Source: an uncultured Caulobacterales bacterium (lineage in GTDB: Bacteria > Pseudomonadota > Alphaproteobacteria > Caulobacterales > Maricaulaceae). From it: a DNA stretch of 31,750 bases. This document shows positions 25,495 to 31,750 of the stretch, one piece after another. The stretch is from positions 1 through 31,750 of the forward strand of contig CALLME010000302.1 in the NCBI GenBank assembly GCA_938007945.1, in the 5' to 3' direction. The first letter of the stretch is position 1, and each line of letters begins with the position of its first letter. Position numbers and translations under genes: made by a program. The notes below the pieces were generated by a model, which was not told where the DNA came from, made no database searches, and saw nothing but the letters and a program-made list of their open reading frames with translations.

Positions 25495-27108
25495 ATGAAA
25501 GACGTAATCCTCATACTTGGTATGCATCGTTCCGGCACATCCGCGCTCACGCGTGTGTTGAATCTCTTAGGTGCGGGTTTACCCAAAAGTTTGTTGGGCC
25601 AAAACGACAGTAACACTAAAGGTCATTGGGAGTCTGAGCCCATGATAGCCGAGCATGAAGCTATGCTTTCAGATCTCGGCTCTGATTGGAAAGATTGGCG
25701 CACGTTGAAATGGCCACGCGCGGACAGTCGCAGAGATAAAGATTTGCGTGACGCGTTTTTGCAAAGACTTTCTAATGATTATAGTGAGGACGCGGACGTC
25801 GTCGTCGTGAAAGAGCCGCGCATCTGCCGCTTTGCAAGCCCTTATATAAAGACTTTAGAATCAGATGGGCTGACTGTCTTTCCTGTATTAATGGTGCGTA
25901 ACCCGCTTGAAGTTGCCGCGTCGCTGCAGTCGCGAGACGGTATTGAAAAGTTAGACGCACTTTATTTATGGCTGACCCATATGCTAGAGGCTGAGTTAGT
26001 AAGTCGCGGTCATGCCCGCAGTTTCGTAAATTATAGTGATTTGCTTGAACGTCCTGTGGATAGCGCAAAGCGGCTTGTCAAGGAGATGGCGTCTTCAGCT
26101 GTGTCCCTGCCTTACACTGTTAAAGACGTTAAGCGGCAGATTGAAAATTACGTGTCGCCAGACCTTAAGCGTCAATCCCTCCCTAGTGAGGCCACAGCAC
26201 TTGATCCTTTCGCGCAGGGTTGGGTCAATGAAGCCTATGGTGCGTTCCTTATTTTGTGTGAGAATAGGGGCTCTGCTGAGGCGCTTTCAAAACTTGATAA
26301 GGTGCGCGCCTCTTATTATGCAGCTATTTACCCACTGCATCACGCACTATCACTTGAACGGAACCGGATAGAGACGGCGCATAATGATAAATTTATGAAG
26401 GAAATTGTCGCACATGAGGCGGCGGTTGCGACCCTGCAAGCCGATATGAAACGAGATTGGGAGGTGCTTCAAGATAGTCACAAAAAGGTATGGGCTGAAC
26501 GAGATACGGCGCATCAGACCGAGATTGAAGGTATTAAAGAGGCTCACAAAACTGGTTTTGAAGATATGCAGAAGCTACATCAAACCGAAATTGACGGCAT
26601 TAAAGAGGCGCATAAAACTGGTTTTGAAAATATGCACAAGCTATATAAAACTGAAATTGAAGATATTCGCGCGGCTCACAAAATTCAGATTGACGGCTTA
26701 GAGACCGCGCACAACGCTGGGATTGAAGAGTTACAATCGTGGCACCGCGAGGAGATTGATAAAATAAAAGCTGCACATGATAATGAAAGAGAATCATTGA
26801 AGACGCGGATATCTGATCTTATCGCTGAACGTGAAAGGGTCGAAGCGCAGGCCGCAGAACAAATGAACATCATGCGCGATGAGTTCGGAGACATTTTGCG
26901 CGGTGCTGAGGCGCATGCGCAAACGACAGACGCAAAAGCGCAAATTTTGCAGTCTGATTTATATGCGGTTCTTAACTCAACGAGTTGGAAGCTCACAGGC
27001 GGGCTTCGCTTTGTGATGAACCTATTAAAAGGTGTAAAAACCAATCCGCAACAGCCGCGATTGGATAGTGACGCCCCTGCCCTAAAGATTGGCGATAAAG
27101 CAGATTAA
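25495..27108 (+). CDS. Sulfotransferase with a long hendecad coiled coil
   Basis: The 537-residue protein begins MKDVILILGMHRSGTSAL, where GMHRSGTS is the 5'-phosphosulfate (PAPS) binding loop. The second PAPS element is in VVVVKEPRICRF with LMVRNPLEVAASLQSRDG (Arg and Ser of the 3'-phosphate site). The catalytic domain covers roughly residues 1-280. A long coiled coil follows, with ten tandem 11-residue repeats at 26479-26808. The protein ends with LYAVLNSTSWKLTGGLRFVMNLLKG, the same SWKL...LR motif found in the 1179-residue enzyme. I chose the ATG at 25495 (AAAGG upstream) because the PAPS loop should be near the N terminus; a longer frame from 25378 adds 39 residues without family character. 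The substrate is presumably the locus glycan. Confidence 0.85.
   Translation: MKDVILILGMHRSGTSALTRVLNLLGAGLPKSLLGQNDSNTKGHWESEPMIAEHEAMLSDLGSDWKDWRTLKWPRADSRRDKDLRDAFLQRLSNDYSEDADVVVVKEPRICRFASPYIKTLESDGLTVFPVLMVRNPLEVAASLQSRDGIEKLDALYLWLTHMLEAELVSRGHARSFVNYSDLLERPVDSAKRLVKEMASSAVSLPYTVKDVKRQIENYVSPDLKRQSLPSEATALDPFAQGWVNEAYGAFLILCENRGSAEALSKLDKVRASYYAAIYPLHHALSLERNRIETAHNDKFMKEIVAHEAAVATLQADMKRDWEVLQDSHKKVWAERDTAHQTEIEGIKEAHKTGFEDMQKLHQTEIDGIKEAHKTGFENMHKLYKTEIEDIRAAHKIQIDGLETAHNAGIEELQSWHREEIDKIKAAHDNERESLKTRISDLIAERERVEAQAAEQMNIMRDEFGDILRGAEAHAQTTDAKAQILQSDLYAVLNSTSWKLTGGLRFVMNLLKGVKTNPQQPRLDSDAPALKIGDKAD
26479..26808 (+). repeat. Tandem 33-bp (11-residue) coiled-coil repeats
   Basis: Ten consecutive units of 33 nt begin with His (or Tyr) codons at 26479, 26512, 26545, 26578, 26611, 26644, 26677, 26710, 26743 and 26776. 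Two pairs form 66-bp super-units: 26512-26577 and 26578-26643 differ at only about ten positions, so they arose by recent duplication. Typical units read HQTEIEGIKEA and HKTGFEDMQKL. An 11-residue period predicts a right-handed or straight coiled coil, not a classical heptad coil. Confidence 0.9.
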
Positions 27109-27116
27109 ACCCGGCG

Positions 27117-29027
27117 TTAAAACAATGGCGTGAAATCAAAAAAGATATGATCAAGGGCATCGTTTAGAGATGAAGGCGGAAGACGAAAATTATCAGGGTC
27201 AACAGGCGCAGGATCTTCGGGTGTTGACGGAGGATTTTGCAGGTCTGCAAAAACAAAATCAAACTCTGTCAGGCTTGTAAGAGTAACATTTTCTAGCGTC
27301 AGCGTTTCGCCGTCACCCATATCAATCACAACATTGACGCCGTCCTGTGTAGCGGCGGCTTGAACCTCGGTAAATGCCCTCAAATCGAAATCAGAGAGCT
27401 CTATGACATCGCCCGAAAGGAAATCTGTAATCGTATCGCTACCTCCGCCTTCGGTAATGACAAAGATATCGTCCCCAACGCCGCCAGATAGAACGTCATT
27501 ACCAAGCCCTCCGTCGAGACGGTCTGCACCGCTGCGGCCTTGTAAATTATTTTCAACTTCATTTCCGACAATGACGTCATCCCCAGACCCGCCAATGGCG
27601 GCCTCTATCACAGTGTCGCGCGCGATTGAGACAATATTAATCAGTGGCACATCTGCCGCGAGATTGGTGTTATTTCCAATGTCAGAAAAAGTTTCAGAGA
27701 TGAGACTGATGCGTTGTGGCGCGCTATAGCCTGATAAATCTAGCGTGTCATAGCCGCCCGTGTCATAGATCGAGATAGCTGGCGGACGTATGCCGCGGCT
27801 ATTGAAATCTGCAAAATCAAACAAACCGCCCGCATTGGAGTTAAAACCGTAGACAGTCGCGTCGGAACGTGTGCCGTCTGGATTCGCGCCATAAAGGTCA
27901 TGTATCGCAATGATATCGACAATCTGTGGACCAAGCACCAAGCGCGGCGTGCCCTCAAATGCGGCGTCAGCACCAGGTGTTTGTTGATTGTATGACATCA
28001 CAGTAAAATTGGCGAGATCACGCACATAGACATTATCAATGCCGTAAGTGGCGTTGCCATTATAAGGCCCGCCGTGACCTAACCCCAACGCGTGACCCAC
28101 CTCGTGTATATAGGTCTCAAAAGTATAGCTGTTGACGTCAGTGCCGTGTACGTCGACCCATTGGGCGTTAGAAATATTAATTCTCGCACTCGTAATATTG
28201 CCATTGATTGAGGCCGTGGAGGCATAAGCTCCGTTATCCGTATCTTGAAAGGTGATGTTGGCGGCCGTGTCGGTTTGCACAAAATTCAGCGGGGTAATAT
28301 CGGCCCACAACGTAAGTGCGGCAATTGCCAGCGACTGTACGGCGCTAGGCAGGGCTGAGACATTATATGTTATTGTCGTTTGGTTCCAAGTTGCACGAAT
28401 ATCAAATTGATCCGTGAGGAAGAAGGCGAGCTCATCTAGCGTTCCTTCAGGCCGGTAGCCGTCGGCATTTACATATATCGTATAATCCCCTGGGCCAACA
28501 CTATTGTCGGGCCCGGCAACAGGGTCCCACCTATCTGCGACAAGAAAATAAGTGCCGTCCTCAGTCGGTGTAAATGTGATTTTCGAATTTCGTGTGGCCT
28601 GCTCACCATTTGCGTTTAAAATATCATCATTCTCTGCCAGCTCGGTTACGCCGTCTGGCGCGTAGAGGCGCAAATAAGGATCTTCCATCGGGTTTTCGCC
28701 GCCGCGGAGTTGGAAGATTTCATAGGTGACGCCCGCCTTTAAGTCTACGCGGTAAAAGTCTTGGTCTGCGGCGTCTTCAATTGTGCCAGTGACTTGCCCA
28801 TTGACCTTAACAGTGGCTGTCGTGCTCATGTCGCCAGGCACGCTATCGGCGCTGGGAATAATATCTGGTTTTGAGTTGAGAGTTGGGAGAGTAAAGTCAA
28901 AAGATATCAGCGCTCTGAAATCAAGTAGGGCGTCGTTTGAGAGCTTAGGAAAGTTTATATATTCAAAACCAACATCCTCGCGGGCGAGCAGGTTTATAAA
29001 GGCGTCGGAAAATCTATGAAATGTCAT
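27117..29027 (-). CDS. Serralysin-like M10 metalloprotease with PPC and RTX repeats
   Basis: This 636-residue protein is probably secreted by a type I system. There is no Sec signal. A PPC-like beta domain spans about 72-190 (QVTGTIEDAADQDFYRVDL, YFLVADRWD). The zinc site is HEVGHALGLGH (308-318, HExxHxxGxxH), with the Met-turn at VMSYN (Met344). Calcium-binding RTX repeats lie at about 479-520 (GGSGDDVIVG, GADRLDGGLGNDVLSGGVGDD). The C terminus is hydrophobic and acidic (DALDHIFFDFTPLF), as in type I signals. No ABC exporter or inhibitor gene is adjacent. It ends 8 bp from the stop of the convergent sulfotransferase gene, with no terminator in between. The 118-bp gap to parB shows no clear promoter. 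Confidence 0.92.
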   Translation of the reverse strand: MTFHRFSDAFINLLAREDVGFEYINFPKLSNDALLDFRALISFDFTLPTLNSKPDIIPSADSVPGDMSTTATVKVNGQVTGTIEDAADQDFYRVDLKAGVTYEIFQLRGGENPMEDPYLRLYAPDGVTELAENDDILNANGEQATRNSKITFTPTEDGTYFLVADRWDPVAGPDNSVGPGDYTIYVNADGYRPEGTLDELAFFLTDQFDIRATWNQTTITYNVSALPSAVQSLAIAALTLWADITPLNFVQTDTAANITFQDTDNGAYASTASINGNITSARINISNAQWVDVHGTDVNSYTFETYIHEVGHALGLGHGGPYNGNATYGIDNVYVRDLANFTVMSYNQQTPGADAAFEGTPRLVLGPQIVDIIAIHDLYGANPDGTRSDATVYGFNSNAGGLFDFADFNSRGIRPPAISIYDTGGYDTLDLSGYSAPQRISLISETFSDIGNNTNLAADVPLINIVSIARDTVIEAAIGGSGDDVIVGNEVENNLQGRSGADRLDGGLGNDVLSGGVGDDIFVITEGGGSDTITDFLSGDVIELSDFDLRAFTEVQAAATQDGVNVVIDMGDGETLTLENVTLTSLTEFDFVFADLQNPPSTPEDPAPVDPDNFRLPPSSLNDALDHIFFDFTPLF

Positions 29028-29145
29028 CTAACCAGTCATCCCTAATCGGTCGTGAATAATGTCCTTACAGTATGGCGCGGTTTGTAAAGTAAAGATATTG
29101 CGAAATGCAGCGTGGCTTGCGGCTGAGCCTCGTTGCTTTACGATC

Positions 29146-30183
29146 CTAGCGCTTTTTTAAATGTGTAAGCAAGTCGTTGAGTTGGCCGTCGGTTTTGTAC
29201 TTAAGGCGCAGTTCGCCGTGTGGGCCTCTATGTTTAATTTCAACACTTAAGCCCGTTATATCTGATAGCTCTTGTTCGAGTTTTTTTATATCTGCTGATT
29301 TTTGTTCGGGGGCAGCGTGTGGGAGAGTACGCCCCTCACCCTCGGCCTTGATGCGGCGCACCCAGCTTTCGGCATCCCTGACTGAAAGCCCTTTATCAAT
29401 TATCTCTTCGACCAACACATTCGGATCTGGCGCCGCGATAACAGCACGCGCGTGACCTGTTGTAATCAGACCAGATTGTAAAGCCTCTTGCGCGCGTTTG
29501 GGCAAGCTCAGCAGGCGCAGCATATTGGCGATATGAGAGCGGCTCTTGCCGATGGCTTTGGCGATGTCCTCTTGCGTGCGCGAAAATTGATCCACCAATG
29601 CCCGGTAGGCGAGGGCTTCTTCGATGGGATTTAAGTCGGCGCGTTGTACATTTTCGACCACACCAATTTCAAGAACGTCTTGGTCGTTTAGCTCGCGTAT
29701 AAGGACAGGCATGGATGTTAGCCCGGCTTTCAAAGACGCTTGCCAGCGCCGTTCCCCTGCCACGATTTGGTAAAGCGTTTTTCCAGACTCTGAAGTTTTG
29801 CGACTTGGGACAGGGCGCACGAGTATGGGCTGCAATACCCCTTTATCTGCGATTGAGCTTGTTAGCTCCGCGAGCAAGGCTTTGTCAAAATATCGGCGCG
29901 GTTGATCCGGATTGCGCACGAGTTGGTCGATAGACACGGTGGTGACGCCTCGCATTACCGTCGTCGATGTGACCGGTTGCTTTTCAGACTTTGACGCGTC
30001 TGTCTTTCTTGCCTTTGTTGTGTCTTTCGTAGACGGCTTGGCGGCTTCGGGCGTCGCGACTAAACCGCTTGTTATTGAGACATCGTTCATCAAGGCCGAA
30101 AGCCCGCGCCCTAGACCACGTGACGACGCGGTTTTTTTAGGCGTTTCTGTCTTGGGCGGTGACTGTTTCTTATCTTTGGACAT
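29146..30183 (-). CDS. parB: Chromosome-partitioning protein ParB (CTPase, parS binding)
   Basis: The 345-residue protein has the N-terminal ParA-contact motif SRGLGRGLSALM (about 21-32), then a long Lys/Thr-rich linker. The CTP-binding N domain follows (NPDQPRRYFDKALLAEL, GVLQPILVRP, IVAGERRWQAS). Next are the helix-turn-helix (RTQEDIAKAIGKSRSHIANMLRLLSLP) and a C-terminal dimerisation domain (LEQELSDITGLSVEIKHRG). It loads on parS, slides as a clamp and recruits the segregation machinery. parA starts upstream with only 8 bp between the genes. The parS copy at 31640-31655 lies about 1.5 kb upstream inside rsmG. Confidence 0.97.
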   Translation of the reverse strand: MSKDKKQSPPKTETPKKTASSRGLGRGLSALMNDVSITSGLVATPEAAKPSTKDTTKARKTDASKSEKQPVTSTTVMRGVTTVSIDQLVRNPDQPRRYFDKALLAELTSSIADKGVLQPILVRPVPSRKTSESGKTLYQIVAGERRWQASLKAGLTSMPVLIRELNDQDVLEIGVVENVQRADLNPIEEALAYRALVDQFSRTQEDIAKAIGKSRSHIANMLRLLSLPKRAQEALQSGLITTGHARAVIAAPDPNVLVEEIIDKGLSVRDAESWVRRIKAEGEGRTLPHAAPEQKSADIKKLEQELSDITGLSVEIKHRGPHGELRLKYKTDGQLNDLLTHLKKR

Positions 30184-30191
30184 AGTGTCTC

Positions 30192-31013
30192 CTAGGCGTG
30201 TGTACCGCTTCGGCGTTTATGGCGCGAGAGGATTTCATCTGTGAGTGCCATATAGGCAATAGAGCCTGGGCAGTGTGGGTCATACATCATGACGGGTTTA
30301 GCAAAACTCGGCGCTTCGGCCACACGCACATTGCGCGGTATCATGGTTTGGAAAACGGCGCGGCCCAAATGTTGGCGCACATCGGCGGCCACTTGGGCAG
30401 AGAGGCGGTTGCGCTGATCATACATAGTCAGCATGACACCTTCGATGATGAGGTTAGGATTTATACTGGCTTTGGCCATTTCGACAGTTTTGAGAAGTTG
30501 GCTCAAACCCTCAAGTGCGTAAAACTCACACTGCAACGGCACGATGACCGAGTCGGCTGCGGCGAGCGCATTGACTGTCAACAGGTTAAGCGATGGCGGG
30601 CAGTCAATGAGCACATAATCAAAACGCTCAGACACTTCGGCCAAGGCTGTTTTAAGGCGTATGGTGCGGCCATCAGAATGCCCAATCTCAAGCTCGGCGG
30701 AGGATAGATCAATATGAGACGGGATGATGGATAGTCCGGGGACTTGAGTGGATGCGAGGGCGTCGCTCAGAGGGATTTCGTCAACGAGCACTTCATAAAT
30801 GGTTAATCCGCGTGCACCGCTATGTAGTCCAAGACCCGTCGAGGCGTTGCCTTGCGGGTCGCTATCAATCAACAGGACTTTTTTACCCCGCATAGTCAGG
30901 CCGGCTGCGAGATTAATGGCAGTGGTTGTCTTGCCTACCCCGCCCTTTTGATTAACGACGGCTATGACGTGGCAATCAGACGTGGTCACGGATGGTGTTA
31001 CAGATGATGTCAC
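30192..31013 (-). CDS. parA: Chromosome-partitioning ATPase ParA
   Basis: This Walker-type ATPase drives movement of ParB-parS complexes on the nucleoid. The 273 residues have the deviant Walker A VNQKGGVGKTTTAINLA (about 20-36), the switch I region LLIDSDPQGNASTGLG and Walker B VLIDCPPSLNLLTVNAL. IPRNVRVAEAPSFAKPVMMYDP is the usual C-terminal block. The start is a GTG (31011-31013) with GGAA about 9 nt upstream; no ATG fits. The start codon lies in the 12-bp palindrome TGTCACGTGACA. Confidence 0.97.
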   Translation of the reverse strand: MTSSVTPSVTTSDCHVIAVVNQKGGVGKTTTAINLAAGLTMRGKKVLLIDSDPQGNASTGLGLHSGARGLTIYEVLVDEIPLSDALASTQVPGLSIIPSHIDLSSAELEIGHSDGRTIRLKTALAEVSERFDYVLIDCPPSLNLLTVNALAAADSVIVPLQCEFYALEGLSQLLKTVEMAKASINPNLIIEGVMLTMYDQRNRLSAQVAADVRQHLGRAVFQTMIPRNVRVAEAPSFAKPVMMYDPHCPGSIAYMALTDEILSRHKRRSGTHA

Positions 31014-31019
31014 GTGACA
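31008..31019. promoter_or_regulatory. Palindrome across the parA start codon, parS-like core
   Basis: TGTCACGTGACA is a perfect 12-bp palindrome that includes the parA GTG start. It shares the CACGTG centre of parS but matches the 16-bp consensus at only 10 of 16 positions, so it is at best a weak ParB site or an unrelated operator. Confidence 0.3.
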
Positions 31020-31051
31020 ATTCCAATCTTACGCGGTTATTTAACCGCAAT

Positions 31052-31702
31052 TTAATGCCTGCCAAGGTCAGAGCGCGGGGCTAAGTCCCTGATTTGTAAT
31101 ATAACTCCCGTGGGATCACTGCGACTCACCCACTGCGCGTCTCTATATATCCATGTCTTTGCGGCCTCCGTCAATTCATCAGAGACGCCTTGGCCTTTGA
31201 GAAGCAGCGCAGTCGTGCCCTCCCCCCAAAATGGATGTGCATAAGCTAGTAGGCGCGGCAAAGGCGCGAAGGCGCGCGCTGTGATAACGTCACAAGGCTC
31301 AGCGGGGCGTTTTTCCGCGCGATCAGCCCAAACATCGGCAGGTAAGTCGAGCTCACGAATGACTGTGCGCAAAAACATCGCCTTTTTGCCTGCGCTCTCG
31401 ACAAGAGTGACATGCCCCTGCTCTCTCTGTTTACAAGCAATCGCGATGGCGATGCCAGGAAAGCCTGCGCCTGAGCCGAGATCGAGTAGTTTCTGTGCCG
31501 TTTTAGGAATATGCGCCGCGAGCTGCCAGCTATCAAGCGCATGGCGGCCCCAAAAATCCTCCGCTGCTTTGGGAGAGACCAGATTGATCGTGCGGTTCCA
31601 TTTAGACAAAAGCGTACTGTATTGCTCAAAATCAGCGAATGTTTCACGTGAAACATCGTCTAACGCTGCGAAATCCTGCGCCGTAAAGCGCCCCTCCCCC
31701 AT
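31052..31702 (-). CDS. rsmG: 16S rRNA (guanine527-N7)-methyltransferase RsmG (GidB)
   Basis: This cytoplasmic SAM-dependent enzyme methylates G527 of 16S rRNA. The 216 residues include the N-terminal helices with KWNRTINLVSPKAAEDFWGRHALDSWQL, motif I LLDLGSGAGFPGIAIAI, VTLVESAGKKAMFL, ADRAEKRPAEPCDVITARAFAPL and LLLKGQG. The ATG (31700-31702) directly follows the mnmG TAA with no gap. Codons for VSRET (31640-31655 region) double as the parS site. mnmG-rsmG-parA-parB is the common alphaproteobacterial order near the origin. Confidence 0.97.
   Translation of the reverse strand: MGEGRFTAQDFAALDDVSRETFADFEQYSTLLSKWNRTINLVSPKAAEDFWGRHALDSWQLAAHIPKTAQKLLDLGSGAGFPGIAIAIACKQREQGHVTLVESAGKKAMFLRTVIRELDLPADVWADRAEKRPAEPCDVITARAFAPLPRLLAYAHPFWGEGTTALLLKGQGVSDELTEAAKTWIYRDAQWVSRSDPTGVILQIRDLAPRSDLGRH
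31640..31655. promoter_or_regulatory. parS centromere site
   Basis: TGTTTCACGTGAAACA is a perfect 16-bp palindrome equal to the universal bacterial chromosomal parS consensus. It lies inside the N-terminal coding region of rsmG, reading V-S-R-E-T, close to parA and parB. It is the nucleation site for ParB and should mark the origin-proximal segregation centre. Confidence 0.97.
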
Positions 31703-31750
31703 TTAAGAGGCTTTCTTGAGATAGGCGAGCACAGCTGTCAGCGCGCCAGG
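31703..31750 (-). CDS. mnmG: Last 15 codons of mnmG (gidA), tRNA uridine modification enzyme
   Basis: The minus strand reads PGALTAVLAYLKKAS and then TAA (31703-31705), directly abutting the rsmG ATG. The ALT-x-LL-like helix is the usual MnmG C terminus, and mnmG normally precedes rsmG. Only the end is visible, so the call rests largely on position. Confidence 0.75.
   Translation of the reverse strand, partial: PGALTAVLAYLKKAS

Noticed and set aside
27117..29027. Type I secretion operon around the protease
   Set aside because: No ABC exporter, membrane fusion protein or TolC-like gene is in the window; the only ABC transporter here is the polysaccharide Wzm/Wzt pair.
30100..30125. CACGTG inside parB as another parS
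   Set aside because: Only the six-base core is present; the flanks do not match the consensus.

Overview
The window looks like part of the chromosome of an alphaproteobacterium, probably a marine member of the Hyphomonadales/Maricaulales type. Three things suggest this: an mnmG-rsmG-parA-parB block with a perfect parS inside rsmG, which marks the neighbourhood of the replication origin; a K+-independent type membrane pyrophosphatase; and many short leaders with weak ribosome binding sites. The rank below class is inference. No phage, plasmid or insertion-sequence genes were found. The one accessory-looking gene is a frameshifted RhuM-family gene.

Layout, left to right. (1) 1-2271, minus strand: an operon of gmd, fcl and a truncated HI0933/YhiN-type flavoprotein, with overlapping ends and a good sigma70-like promoter. 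It makes GDP-L-fucose. (2) 2440-4096, plus strand: two paralogous DUF481 outer-membrane-type proteins. Behind them lies a convergent spacer with three copies of a Y-shaped inverted repeat, then tRNA-Ser(GGA). (3) 4613-7950: lepA (minus) divergent from a COQ8-like ABC1/UbiB kinase (plus). (4) 7962-9063: the RhuM pseudogene. (5) 9201-11462: hppA with a directly repeated leader. (6) 11586-14165: small envelope proteins (a secreted or anchored hypothetical, a four-helix membrane protein, a lipoprotein) and a METTL7-like methyltransferase. (7) 14250-27108: a surface-polysaccharide locus. (8) 27117-29027: a secreted serralysin-like metalloprotease. (9) 29146-31750: parB, parA, rsmG and the last codons of mnmG, all minus strand.

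The polysaccharide locus is the coherent system here. RfbA, RfbB, RfbC and RfbD make dTDP-L-rhamnose, and Gmd/Fcl 14 kb away make GDP-L-fucose. A 1179-residue enzyme joins a WbsX/GH99-like domain, a GT4-like domain and a GT2 domain. A second WbsX protein is encoded separately. Wzm and Wzt form an ABC exporter, and Wzt has a C-terminal carbohydrate-binding domain of the kind that recognises a terminal modification of the glycan. Divergent from this operon is a sulfotransferase carrying a long coiled coil built from tandem 11-residue repeats. It ends in the same SWKL-x(3)-LR motif that follows a coiled coil at the N terminus of the big glycosyltransferase. By analogy with the WbdD/WbdA/Wzt system of E. 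coli O9a, where a capping enzyme with a coiled-coil ruler sets chain length and Wzt reads the cap, I propose that the sulfotransferase may be a sulfate-capping chain terminator with a coiled-coil ruler. This is inference, but the parts are visible in the sequence.
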